From positions 1-64,000 of the forward strand of contig NW_013546972.1 in NCBI RefSeq assembly GCF_000711695.1: a DNA stretch of 64,000 nt, read 5' to 3'. A program made the position numbers and the translations under genes. Positions 24,513 through 36,945 of this stretch are shown in pieces. The notes below the pieces were generated by a model, which was not told the origin of the DNA, did not search any database, and saw only the letters and a list, made by a program, of their open reading frames with translations. Positions within the stretch are counted from its first letter, which is position 1. Each line of letters starts with the position of its first letter. This DNA is from Tilletiaria anomala UBC 951 (lineage: Eukaryota; Basidiomycota; Exobasidiomycetes; Georgefischeriales; Tilletiariaceae).

Positions 24513-27500
24513 TCATGCCCAGTCCTCAATCCATCCTTCTCTGGGAATCGGCCGGCCTACCTTGATGATGCCAGCTTTGAGGTCGTCTAAGCGGATGCTT
24601 ACCTCTTCCGGCGCACGCCGCTGGAGGATACAGCGCACCTTGCGTTTCTTCTCGTCATACTCGACAACAATGGCGGCCGTTGGGTCGTTCGGCGAGCCGA
24701 TCTGCAGATGGTAAGGAGCGAACCCCTTGCGACCAGATAGATCTGCACCGTAACATACGACAAAGTCGCCCACCTTGATGTCGTCCGCACCTGACTCAGT
24801 AACCATCGGCCCCGCCTGCACCAAAATCGGCACGCCGTAGCTCGTACCAACCGGAGGCAGCGTCTGCGGGGCAGCCTGAAGCACGGCTTGCAAGAACGCT
24901 TGCGGGCTGCCGTCGCCGACAGCTTTTGCATTCTTGCCACCACCAATAGCAATCGCGGCAGAGGCTGGGGGAGCAGTGGCAGGTCAGTCAATCTGGAATT
25001 CAGGAAAGTCTAGCAAGTTCGATCACCTAAAGCGGCACCGGCTTTGACTGCAAAATGCTCCAACAGCTCGCGCGTCGGCTTGGCTGGCGGGAAAAGATGC
25101 CGTTGCGTCAATGTAGTATTCGCCTCATCGGCATCGTCCTCTTCAAAGCTCAGATCAATAACTGGAGAATAGAATAAAAGGGTTCAGCCGCTTGCAATCG
25201 CGTGAGGCATCCAAATGCCGTGTCCTCACTCGTCTGCGAATAGTCCTCGAAAAGCACGTGCACCTCCGCTGTGTGCTTCGTGCGACCGCGCTTCGTCGCA
25301 GTTGCCGTATCAGCAAACATGATAGCATCAGGGCGACCGCTGACGGTCATCGGCAGACGCAGAGGACTGGTTCCAAGACGCCACCAGTCTGAAAGAATGA
25401 TTGAAAATGTTAACACAGCTCAAGGTCAAGAATGAACGTTTCGTACTCACGACTGCTTGGCATCAGATCCAAGTCTCGCGAGTTTGATCTGAACCCGATC
25501 CCTGCACCTTGAGCAGGCGCTTCACCTGTGGGCATAGCTGAGGTGCGTGTCTCTTGCAACAGTTCAGGTTGAGTCTCCAGTTCAGCATTCGCATCCGCCT
25601 CAGGCTCAGCATGCTGCAACGTTTCATGTGGCAGTGGGGCAGCTGCTGCCAGTACCGATGGGACAGGTGCCGAGCGGGAAGGCGGCTTAGGAAGTGTTCC
25701 AGGAAGTGGGTTTGGTGAAATGGGAGAGAGGATAGCGACTGCTGGATCGACAGATGCCAGTTCTAGATGCTCCACGTCTTTGGAGGCGAGGGTGGACTGC
25801 CGTTTGGCCAGACGAACCGGGGAAGCGGCCGCATCTCTTGGAATCATCTCAGGAGTCTCAGCGACAGGCACATGCTCCCCAACGGTAGAAAAGTCCTCCG
25901 CTGCAGTTTGAGTCTGCACTTGCGAGGCAACCAGACCAGGGATAGCGATCCCACCTGCAGGAACATTCCGCGTCGGTGGTTTGGGTGGGGGGGTTGCAAG
26001 ATCGGCGTGGTCGCCTGGCGCACCGGCCTCTCCTGATCCCGTATCCACTACTCCTTCCGGCGCCGGCACCGCACGCCTAAGTGGCATCGGGGCACCCATG
26101 ATACCCATGGGCAGGGCCCCGCCGATCTTCTGACCGCCTAGACGTGCCATCTTCTGCGCGATCCGTGCCCTGCGTTGCGCTTCTTCCTCCTCTTCCGTCA
26201 GCTGTGCGGCCGCTTCCGCTGCTTCTGGTTGGTGTAATTCAGCAGCTTCGGGCTCCACAGGAACGGCTGCAGCTGCAGCAGACTGGGTATCGGGTGCTTC
26301 GTCGTCTTCAAACGCTTCATCTTCCGCTGGAAGCGCCATCCGCGGTTTTGGAGCAGCTAGGGCAGGGCCCGCAAGAGCAGCGTCGATGGACTGTGGCATG
26401 GGCACCTCTTCAGTTTCTGTAGCAGCAGCAGCTTCCCTTTCTTCCTCGGAAAGCCCAAATCGCGGCGTCACTCCTGGAATTGCAGGCGACGGGGACTTTG
26501 GAGGGACAGGCGTGGGCACCGCTCTGCGTGGCGGTGGCGGCGAGGCAGTGCTGGCACGCAGAATGCTGCGACCTACTGCTGGTGTGGTGACTGCACTTGC
26601 ATCCCCAGCCGTAGCCGTAGCCCCAGACAATGGTGGGGGTGAGGCAAACGTGCGGGGCACAGGCGGGCGCACGCTGCCTGGTCTGCTGGTCGGAGGTGCA
26701 GGCCCTTCGCCGCCAGCAGCACTGGTGATGCTACGCACGCTAGCTGCACGTCCTACGCTGCTAAGTACGCTGACGCGACGTTCTGGCCCCGATACCGTTT
26801 CGTGCACTTCACCCGCACCTTCTGCCTCGTCTTCCGGCGCAGCTCCATGCTCAGCTGTCGCTGCTTCGTGTACCTGCTCCGCTTCCGGCAGAACGGCCTC
26901 GTCCACCGCCGACTCATCGCCCTTGACAAATTCCTCCAGCTGACGTGTATACTCCTGGATGTTGACATCGCTCACAGGCGTAATGGACGTGCCTGCACCG
27001 CCGTCTGTGCTGCTAGCATCTTCGATGCCTGAACCACGACGCTGAAGTCCGAGGCCGTCCATTGTGTCGGATTCGTGATCAGGTGCAGATGTAAGTGCCG
27101 TTGCTTCGGAAGTAGCTTCGCGCGGCCCTTCTAGAGTAGAGTCAACTACATCGTTCGTCACGGAAGCAGACGCATCGGACTGCGTCTCTGCAGCCGCCGC
27201 AGAGTCCACTGCAGCAGGATCAGGAATAGCATCGCCGGTATCCGCATTCCCCCTCACGTCCGCAGTGGAAGCAGGGGAAGCAGCGTTCGCTCCGAGCTCC
27301 AGCTCCGGCTCTTTTGGAGCGCTTTTCTTACGCCTAGGTGGTGCAGCCCGACGAGGGACCGCCAAGGTCGATTGTTGCTGCTGTTGAGGCGCTACCGTGG
27401 CCGTGGCAGCAGATGTCAAATTATCAGCTGCCTCGCCTATAGCTGGGGCATCAGCAGTCGAATTTCCAGCGACGCCATCAGCTTCTTCCGTTACGCCTCC

Positions 27501-29417
27501 TTCGAGGGTGGTTCCCTCAATAAAAGTGGGGCGGGTAGGCGAAAGGGAGGTCTGCTTGGACCTTGGGGGCATCGGTGCGCCGAAGAGAGCGGGACCAGCG
27601 CCAGTAGCAGGTCCGCCGCCGAGCCGTTTTCCACCCAGCCTTGCCATACGCTGCGCAATAGCCGCACGTCGCGCCGCTTCCTCCTCTTCCGGGGTACGTT
27701 CTGGAACTTGCGCTGACTCGGGCGATGCATCGCCATCCGCAGCCGCAACCACAGAACCACCATCTTGGACATGTGTTTGAGAGGAAGCGCTTTCGATAGC
27801 GGCGACGTCGTCAACTTGCAAAGGCTCATCGCGGAGGACGCCCATAGTAGTGGTGCTCGGGGTAGCCACTACATTCATAGTCGCCGCTGGCTCGTCCAGC
27901 CCATAAGACCGAGCCGAGGCACTGGTGATGCTATCCCTGCTCTTCTGCCTTGTGATATCTTCGGGCTCCGTGCCAGCAGCTACAGCAGCGCCGCCGAAAC
28001 CGACGCCCATGCCGATACCAGCCATGGCAGCCGTCCGTCTCTCCGCGGATAGCTTGCCAGGCTTCGGCGCCAAGGGCGGCGGGGGACTCTTGGTCCTAAG
28101 GCCAAGTGTCGCATCTGCATCCGAGCCCCCTGCACCTGCACCAGCTGCAGTATCTGCCGCTGCCGCGGAACCATCCGGAGCGGAGCCGGCACTACCCAAC
28201 TGACCCCTCTGCAAAGCCGCCATGCGTTCCTTGAGTGACATCTTAATGGACGTCTTGGCATCAGCAGCACTGAATCCGCCACTGGCACCGGCGTTAGCAA
28301 CTTCCGTGATGGCCGCTTCGGTTGGAGAGCAAGCAGTCACAGCTGCAGAGATCTCGGGCGATTTCTCTTCTGATTCAGTTCTGGCGCCAAGTCCGGGCCT
28401 CGCAGGAGCGGCAGCAGCAGCCATCTGCCTGATACCGGCCAGCATCTGTGTCGGCTTGTTCACACCAAGCTGTCCGGGCATAGGAAGAAGAGGCTTCTCG
28501 CCTGCAGGCGGCGGAGGAGGCCGTTTCCACCCTCCTCCTCCAGCAGGTCTAGGAAGCGGAACTTGGCTCCCGTTGTTGTTAGCACTGTCCAGCGGTTTGT
28601 TAAATGCAGCGATTCGATCCCGAAGCGAGTTCCCGATCTTTAGTGGGACAGTGGGCTTATTCGTGGCAGCTACAGCTGGTGCTGGTGTTGGTTTTGGGTT
28701 TGAACTTTGCACAGGGGCCGGAGCCGGCGTGGCGGGCGTCAAATTTATGTTGGTCTCCACGTCCTGTGAAGTTACGTGTTGCCCTTCTGAAGTTTCTCTG
28801 ACAGAAGCGAAATTTGCAGGAGCAGAACTTTCCTGAGAAAGCGATGTGGCTGGCTCCTGCGTTGCCGGAATCGCTTGCACCTTGTTGTCGCCTGCGGCCG
28901 CAGCGGCGACCGATACGGACTGCTCATCATTTGAAGGGTCGACTGAGGCTGGAACTCCTTCCGTGCTGGCTGGCGGGTCGGATTCGGCTTTCCCTGAAGA
29001 ATCAGTCTGATTCTGCGATGCTGTGGGAATGGCTGCCACTACCGCTGCTACCTGTTCCTCCTGCTCTCCTTCGAGAAAATTGACGAGGCCGCCCGGGAAT
29101 ATGCCTTTGCGGCTCCCGTCGAGGCTTTCCCCGATGAACCATTCATCTTCTTCTTCCTCCTCGTCCTCGTCCTGGTTGTCCTCGGTCTTGGGTGCGGTGG
29201 ATTGGACACGGATCTTCTCGCCCTTTGCAAAGGTCAGGTCCTGTTCGAAACGGTGGCGATCGGTAGCGTTGCGGTCGTATAGATTGGAAAGGCCAATGTC
29301 AGTCGGTCCGACCAGGAAACCCTTTTCTCTTTATCTGATTTCATTTACCTGCTTGTGAGGACTCTTGTACTTGAGCCTGGCTACCGCCAGACACGGCAAC
29401 GTCGCTGGCGGAGCCAT
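24513..29417 (-). CDS. BBC1: Actin-patch protein BBC1/MTI1 (SH3 domain)
   Basis: Bbc1 sits at cortical actin patches, binds type I myosin and Las17/WASP, and restrains actin assembly in endocytosis. Five exons (29417-29349, 29240-25451, 25388-25230, 25161-25027, 24964-24513) join in frame to 1534 residues. The first intron splits the SH3 domain. Exon 1 ends ARLKYKSPHKQ, and exon 2 begins DLTFAKGEKIRV and runs through the acidic RT-like insert to DEWFIGESLDG and GIFPGGLVNF. Residues 100-1250 are disordered, Pro/Ala-rich, with polyproline stretches and two copies of an IAQxMARLGGxxxGG module at about 554 and 1054, plus SLRDRIAAF and SLKERMAAL. The C-terminal 240 residues (WWRLGTSP to EGWIEDWA) match the conserved Bbc1/Aim3 domain with a papain-like fold. 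The gene is complete. Confidence 0.92.
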
Positions 29418-29824
29418 ACTGAATAATAGTGAACAGAGTGGAGCGCGGTGGCTCGGCCCGCCTTTGGAGTTCTACCCAGTTACAACCGCCGCGATGCCCA
29501 GTTGTCGCTCTAACGCGAACCAAGAAATGCGACTTCACCGGCTGTCGACAACCTCTTCTGGGAAGACGAGCTTCCAGGGGCATGTCCCTGCTGATGGCTC
29601 ATACACATGGAGCACACACACGCGTCGAGCATGAATGAGGGGCGACGCCGCCATGTGTCGTCTGTTGGTTAATGCTCGATGCTCGTGCACCGTGCACCGT
29701 GCGCGCGAGGGTGATGCGCACGCTCCATCCAAAGTCCACCCCGCGTGGCGCTCACAAGAATAGATATCACAACCCTACCTGCTATCCAGCCTCAATCGCG
29801 AGCACTCTACACATTACACACCTT
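29418..29824. other. Divergent promoter region (BBC1 / DUF202 gene)
   Basis: A 407 bp gap between gene starts on opposite strands. It is rich in short GTGCACCGTGCA-like palindromic words near 29684-29704. No gene is supported. Confidence 0.45.
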
Positions 29825-31079
29825 ATGGCCATCCACTCCGAACTGACGACTGAATTGAGCAAACATGATGCTAGCGGCCATACTCACTCTCAGCCCTCGG
29901 GAAGCTCCTTGCTTACCAGGTATCGGCAAACGGTCCATTTGAGATATCCAGCGACAGAGTGGCGAATTCTTTCCTCTATTTTCATTGAAGTCGCCTCAAA
30001 GCGAAGCAAGCACCGTCGTTGCCGCTGCCGCTCTCATTCGCCACCTACCCTGTGCGCCGTGGCTCAACACACCAGTTTGACTTCCATACGCTATTTCAAG
30101 AGCTCGCGACGGTGACCGACCCAGCGGAGATGCTGTCAATACCACAGCCCGCCAAGCACCTCGAGAACATCGGCTCCGTGGCTAGAGATCACCTGGCGCT
30201 CGAGCGGACATTGTGCGTTTATACCGAAGCTCCAATCGAGGAAATGTGCCATCGGCTCAAGTTAGGGCTCATTGGTTTGGACGCGCTGTGTTATTTTACA
30301 TCGATGCTGTAGCCTCGCGTGGCTCCGAACAAGTCTAGGGCTCGTGTCGCTCGGGATGTGAGTTTCTATACTGCCACTTCACAGAAAAGTTACCGTCATT
30401 TTTCGCTGAAGTCTTGATCGTGACTGCTGCAACTACAACCGCATGCAGAGCGATTACACAGCTCTTCAAGATTCCAGGTGCGGACGCCTCGGCGTCTGCC
30501 TCATCCGTCCGCTTCATATCGCCTGCATGCTAACACCTTGTCCTTTTTTGCCTCTTCAGAACTGGTCATGAACCCGGATGACGACCCATCATATCTTCAC
30601 GTCGAAGCAGACCAAGACCAAGTAGCGGATTCGTTCCTTCTGCCGGGTCCAGGAATGCAACTGCAAGACTTACAAAAGCTGTGCGTGTCTACCTATGGTT
30701 GATTCTCATCCTCGGAACGCCACCGTCCGTGCTTACGCTTCAAAAGCCGCGTCTACAGTGGAAAGCCGATCGGCGCATCCTTTGTCGCACTCGGCATCGT
30801 CGTCCTCCTGCTCGGATGCTTCCGTTTCTTCCGTGTCCAAACGCTCCTGATTGGCGGCAAGTTCCAACCGAGTCGGGTAGAAGGTGAGCTTTCCCTCCTC
30901 CTCCTGCCTCTTTTCTTGGCTTTACATTTGCGAGCCTCAGCAATGGTGTCCGCTCACGATACCCTCCTTGCATAAATCGTTCTCATGTAGTGTCAGTGAC
31001 GGCCCTCCTCGCCGGAACACTCATAATTGCCGCACTAGGCGTCATACTCGGCATGCGTCTCGGTTCCTCGCCATCGTAG
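29825..31079 (+). CDS. DUF202 (YidH-like) membrane protein
   Basis: Seven short exons (29825-29919, 29991-30212, 30313-30357, 30449-30477, 30560-30680, 30759-30883, 30991-31079) join in frame to 241 residues. Exons 3 and 4 are only 45 and 29 nt. The joined product has the DUF202 signature: PAKHLENIGSVARDHLALERTF followed by LAWLRTSLGLVSLGIAITQLFKIP, which forms the first membrane helix. A second helix is GASFVALGIVVLLLGCFRFF, and the third is VTALLAGTLIIAALGVILGM at the C-terminus. An acidic loop (NPDDDPSYLHVEADQDQ) lies between helices 1 and 2. The family is widespread in bacteria and fungi, shares the first-helix pattern with the Vtc1 vacuolar chaperone, and has no settled function. The first 75 residues are a poorly conserved cytosolic tail. 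I found the small exons by restoring the helix. Confidence 0.85.
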
Positions 31080-31610
31080 GCCATATATATTAGCGCGGCC
31101 TCATTTCTCTTACTTTTCTCTCCTGAGTCCTGCGCATCCAATTTCACCTCCCACTCCGCCGTCTGCGACTGGATACACTGCGCATATAGGCACGCGTCAC
31201 GTGTTATATTTGTACCTGTCTTCACTGAAACGAATAAAGTATATTTACAAGAACCATCTAGCGAAAAGAATGTGCTACAACAATGCTACAGAAGAGCGCG
31301 GGTATGTGTGGGTGTTCAGAGCCAAGGGCCCCGTTCGAAGCCAAAGGAATGTGTTGTGTTACTTCTTCGGCTCGAGTATCCAAGCGCAGCAAGGGGCACG
31401 CCTTAAGTAAGCCATGAGCAATCCACTGCTCAACAGATTCCAGCTGCAGTACCTTCTCGAACTCCGCATCCGAACCATGCCATCCGGCCGCCAGGCGAAG
31501 AACCGACCACAGTCAGGGTGTCCATTTCTGGCACCAGTCTCGTCGCATGCCACTATCGGTAGTACCGCCTGCGTCTTTGACGTCGATAGTAAAGCTCGCA
31601 GCAGCGACTG
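31080..31610. other. Convergent region, possible extra 3' exon of GAF gene
   Basis: This gap lies between two gene ends. The minus strand at 31359-31610 stays open in more than one frame and looks protein-like (for example DAEFEKVLQLESVEQWIAHG around 31460-31400). The neighbouring minus-strand gene may therefore have one more exon here. I could not find a splice joint that convinces me. Confidence 0.4.
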
Positions 31611-34600
31611 CTACTGACAGGTGCCCAGTGCCCCTTGCTTCACAGGAGCAGCCGAACGTGGTGGCGAAATGCCGTTCAAAATGTGTCCCGGGGGCAGTTG
31701 TACTTCGCGCTTGGGCGGCGAATGCGTGTTGCTGCCGTGCTCCCTGGATGACAAAGATGGTGAGGACACGTACACAGGGGGGTCTGGGAGCGTCATGGGT
31801 GGAAGCGGGAGAGGACTGGCAGGCGGCGGAGAGGCGGCTGGGAGAACACGTGTACCGACCTGTGTCCTCCCGGGATGCGAAGGGAGGGGACGATCTACCT
31901 GCACTTTAGGTATTGGGGACCGCAAAAAAAGCGCAGAGTCCTTGCTACTCGCTAAATATGCCTCCTTCCGACGCTGCTGCTGCTGCTGCATGGGTGACGT
32001 ATGCAGATGGTGAGATCGCTCCTTGGTTGGCTGACCGGCTGTCAGCGTTGCGATCGATGAGGTTCGGGCTGACTCTTCCTCGTACAGCACAATTCCGAGC
32101 AAGCGCGCAAAGCGCTGAATGTACATTACCACCTCTGGTGCTTCAAAGTCAAATGTAGGAGCGACGAGACCAAGGACCCAGCCCCTTCCGAAAGCCTTCG
32201 AACGTGCTTGCTCTTCAGTCTCGCACCGTATAGTGAATGAAGAGTTGCAGCCTGTTGTACCGATCAGCTGTGACGCGCGATCACCACGCCAACGCAGACC
32301 CTGACTTGTCGACGCAAGTGCGCACAGGTGCAGAGGCGCATCGAGGCACGCGACGCTCCTGGAACTGCCTTTGGAGGAGGCAATGGCGGTGGCATTGAGT
32401 GGGTCGGAATCAACTGATGCAAGGTATACCGTCTCAACTTGCAGTGCTTGTGACATTGCATCGACCGCCTTCTGGAGCCGAATGAATTCTGGGTGCAATG
32501 ACTCAGGTATGGACCGCAAAGAAGGGAGGAGCAGCTCTGATGGAATCTTGACGTTACGTCGTTCAGCTAAAGATGGACTGGGACTGCTGATTGGTGCCGT
32601 TGGCGGCTTTGACGTTGCGAGCGAAGCCGTGTCTACACTGTCTGTTGGATGAGACACTGCGTACGCCCATTCGCGCACGCTCTGGTCCAACTCTCTCAGC
32701 TTTAAGTCCAGCGCGGAGCGACGAGAAGCCTCCAGCTCAGCTGCTGCTTCCCTTGAGGCGAGGCTGAGCAGCTTTTGCTGGCTGGCTGTAAGGCCATCAG
32801 GTCGTGCAGTTCGAGCCCAAAGGGAAAGCACTGCTATGGCGTGTCCCTGTGCGTCCCGTATAGGTATGCCGGCATAGAAGCGGGCTGAGGATGCTACGGG
32901 CAGGCCCCTGAATCGCCAGTCAGCTTCGATATCACGAATCACGAGCGAGGCATTGTCTGTGCAAAGCACCGTGTGGCCGGCGATTGATGTGGAGCGCAAC
33001 CCAACAAATGCAAAGGCATCTGTGACTGTGGAGGCGCAGGCCTTTGTCTTGAAAACATCGCCGCCATCCATGCTTGAAGCACCTGCGCAAGCTCTTGCGA
33101 GACAGACGACGGAGGTATTCAGCACCGCGTCGACTTTGACTTCTTCGAGACGCATGGCGCCACACACGCGCTCGAGGATGCTATGCAGGCGCCGACTTGT
33201 CTCCCGCACGTTGATGACGGCCTTAACGGCGGCAAGCGTGGCCTGGAAGCGTTGGGCCTCGCACGATGAGAGGAGCAGGGGAGTTTCAAATCCACGCCCG
33301 CCCTCCGAAGCGCGCAAAGGCGGTGGTGGAAAGGAAAGGTCGGTGGGACTGGTCGCGTTCTGTATTGCCTCCAGATTTGGCGACATAGCAGCCATGTGAA
33401 TGCGCAAGCCATCCTGAGATGCGGACACGAATGTGGGGGTCACAGGGTCGTTAAGTTCAATCTGCCCATTTGCATACGCGCGCCAGTATTCCTCTGGGGG
33501 CAACGATGCGGTTGAATCCACCGTATGGGCGACTATAACCGGTGCCACCGCTACTGTTGTCGCCGCTGCTGCGGTGTGCTGCAAACACAAGCCTAAGGAC
33601 GAGCTAAGACTAGGCAGCATGGCTAACTGTGATGCAAGCTTTCCGGTCAGTGCGCGCTGCTTGGGGCTGGTGGGACTTCGGGGGTTTGCCCCTCTCTGCG
33701 CCGACCGGTTGATCTCTGAAGCCTTCGGAGTGGAGAGCCCGACCTGAGATTTGTCCTTGCAAGGCGGCTGCAGGACCTCCGAGTTGACGGAAGCTTGCAC
33801 ATGAGCTATTATGGTAGCGTCGCTGGACGGAGCATCACATTGCGGCCGGGCTTCCTCTTGGATGGGCGGAGGCAGGTTTGCATCGAGCAGCTTAGCACCG
33901 TTGAGAGCGCTGCTTGTGCGACGCATGATGACAGGAGGCTTGCAAGACATGCTGCTCTGCTGGCTGGTGGAGGATCCGGATCTGCTGCGTCTTCTAAGCT
34001 GCTTGGTTTGCAACGTATCAGCACCACATTCTGGAATAATTACGAAGCAAGCACGTACAGCTACGACGGAATCACGGTCTTCGGCCATGCCGGCCTTGAA
34101 TGCCTCCTCCAGGAGATTGGACCCAAAGCTGCCTCTGAAGCCGATGGGTGCAAGGCTCGGCACATCACTCCCGCCGCTGCCGGAAGACTTGAAGGAAGTG
34201 ATCGATCCCAAGGGCGTGAGTGACGCTAATGTGGACGCGGATGCTGGCGCGTCACTCGGCCCGCTGCCGCTGCCGTTGGCAGAGCGCGCAGATGAACTGC
34301 TCGTTACGATGGATGCGCGCGAGTTGATGCTGCCTTTGCGCGTGGCCATCTCGCCAGACGGGTATGATGTGGACATGGCGGAGGACTCTGTAGGGATGCT
34401 GACGCTGTACTTGTACGATATGCTGTCAGCGGAACTAAACGACGTATCGGCGGAGCTAAAGGACGTGTCAGCGGAGGTGTCACCTGCGGCGCTGCTGCGC
34501 TGGTCCGCGCTGAGCAACGAGGCCGCGGTACTAGCCCTGCTACTGCTACAGAAGCTCGCGTTGCCCGCCGACGGCCGGCTCCAGACCGAACGCGTGTCGT

Positions 34601-36945
34601 GTGAGATGCGCGCGTCCTCGCGCTCCACAGGACCCGGCAGAGGCGGCATCGACGTCGCGTGCGAGTTATCAAAGCTGTGCGAAAGGGGCAGGGGCGGAGA
34701 CGTTCTGTCCGCTTCCTGCTGGCGCCCCTTATCCACTAGTTGCCCCCTCCTGACCTCCTCCTTAAGGTTGCGACCGCTCTTGGTGAACATGTGGCGCAAC
34801 CCGAAGCTGCGTGTGCCCTTCTCCTTGTCCTTTGCGCCGTCCTTAGACTTTTTGACCTTTTCAAGCCGATGATCCATGAGCGCCTGCGCGATCGCCTCCT
34901 GCTCCCGCATTTCCTGCTCGAGCACTTCGTTCGCAAAACGCTGGTGCCACACAACAGGGTCCGTCGCCGCCACCGGGGCTTGCGACGTGGCGGCCATCGC
35001 TGCGCAGCCGCCGCCCGCGCTGCTGGTCTCGCTCGTTTGCCTCGCCGGGGCGGGAGGGAATTCGCCTGCGCGGCTGCAGGTGCCTACGGACACGCTTGGG
35101 CTGCCAAGGCCGTAGTCGGTCGGAGCAGGTGCGGACGCGGGCGCGTGGCTGCGAAGCGTGTCTTTGCGCCTCCTGCCTTTAATCAGGTCCGGAAAGAAGC
35201 TGCGCCCTGTGCTATCTGGGCTCGGCGATGCCATCGTGGGACTGAGAGGCATCGCATGCGCGCGCTCGCTCCCGTTCTGTCGGCCCATCAGCGAGGGGCT
35301 CGAATGGTGCATCCTCTCTGCACTGTCAACGTCGTAGATCAACGGCACCTCGAGGCCACCGACGGCCTGAGCAGCGTGGTGATGTGGCAACGGCAGATCC
35401 TCGCTGCGGACTGCGAGCGCACATGGCGAAACCACGAGCGAGCCTGCACCAGAGGCCGAGCCGGAGCCAGAGGAGGACGCCGCACGTGTCGATAAGCCCT
35501 GCGAGCTGACAGCGCTGCGGAGGCGAAAGCGCGTCAACACGCCTCCGGTGCTCGGCTTCGGACACTGGTCGCGCGTTTCGGAAGCGGCACGCGCCATGGG
35601 TACCGAGCGGGGACCAAGGCTCAGCGGGCCCAGCGGGTCGACGTGCGCTGATGCGGGAGATGGAGGTACAGGGCGCTGAGGACCGATTGCGTATGTCGCC
35701 GCAGGTGGGTAGCGCACCGTCTTAGCGTCGAGCAGTGCCAGCGGTTCGGCCGTCCAAGGCGAGTCGCGCGGCGTGTGCGGGGTCCCCTCGCCATCTTCGT
35801 CATCTTCGTCTTCACCCTCTCTTTCGTCCTCGCCGAGGCCGTCAGTGTCCTCCGCTGTTCTAGCCGTCAATGCGTCAGACTTGGACGCGAAGCTGCGCCC
35901 GGTTTCCTCTCCCCTGCTTCGCGGGCTGACACCCACAGCATCACCGGCACCAGCACTGGCACCGTCCGAGCTGGCGAGCAGCCTGCTAGCGCGCCTTGTT
36001 CGAGTGATGACGGCCAGCGGCAGGTCTTGCGATGCGGTTGGAGACGGTACCGCGGAGGGATAAATGAGCGAGTTGGATGCGAGCGCGCGGCCCCACACCC
36101 GCTCGACGAGCGCCAGGTAGTCTTCCCGCTTCTCTGGTACGGGCGGTGGCGGCAGGGGGAGCGGCAGCGGGACTCTGTGCGTGTTAATTGCTCGTGCGGT
36201 GATAGGGCCATTAGGTACGGCTGAGAGCGAGGAGCTTCGTCGGCGGTGTGAGCGCTGCGCGGGCTGGGTCGCCGCAATTTTAGTCTTGACTGGAGACAGA
36301 CGATTCTCTGAGTGAGGAAGGAAGCCAAGGAAGCGGAAAGTGAAGCGTTAAATCAAGCCATGCGACGCGGTAAATCAACAGGATCGATTGCTCGAGCGAC
36401 TCACCGTGAAAGCCGTCTCCGCTCTTACTGCTGTCTTCGCCTTCGGTGTCGCCATCAGCTTCGCTGCGATGTGTGTCCAGCAATAGGCTCGACGGCCTAG
36501 CGCTTGCAAGCAGCCCGACGGACGACTCACTGCTCGAGTCAAGTGTGAGGCCGAACGCGCTTGTGGGAGTAGCAGCTGATACGGATGAGATTTCACTCGG
36601 CAGTGCAAAATGCACTGCTGATGGCGCTGCTGTTGAAGGAGGGGAAGAAGCAAGAGAGGACGAAGCAGGCGTTGATAAACATGATAATGGGGCTTCGACG
36701 GGAGGGGGCATCGCCCTCGTCGGCGACCATTTGTTGGTCATCGTCAGCGAATGACCATCAACCAACAGGCTGCCAGCGCTGGCATTGATGGAGGACATTG
36801 GATACGTCTGGATGTGGGTGTTTGTTCCGTGGCCGTGAGTGTTGGCCGTATCCATATCCAACTCGTCCACGATAGAAGGCGGATGCTTTGACATGGACAT
36901 GGTGGACGATATAGAGTGGGTGCGTATGTAGCAAGAGTAGAGCAA
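31611..36945 (-). CDS. Large protein with GAF-like domains (about 1745 aa)
   Basis: Two exons, 36945-36405 and 36307-31611, join through a GTGAGT donor and CAG acceptor in frame. The start is either 36945 or the second ATG at 36900 (MSMSKHPPS). Residues 1-1150 are Ser/Pro/Ala-rich and mostly disordered, with a helical block near 190-225 (VPEKREDYLALVERVWGR) and one near 560-600 (QRFANEVLEQEMREQEAIAQAL). From about 1200 the sequence is ordered. A GAF-like domain (VKAVINVRETSRRLHSILERVCG, then RFYAGIPIRDAQGHAIAVLSLW) spans about 1200-1380, and a second, weaker GAF-like segment about 1440-1600. GAF domains bind small ligands or mediate dimer contacts; no output domain such as a kinase follows. 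A basidiomycete signalling or scaffold role is only a guess. The C-terminus after residue 1720 is uncertain because another exon may lie downstream. Confidence 0.8.
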
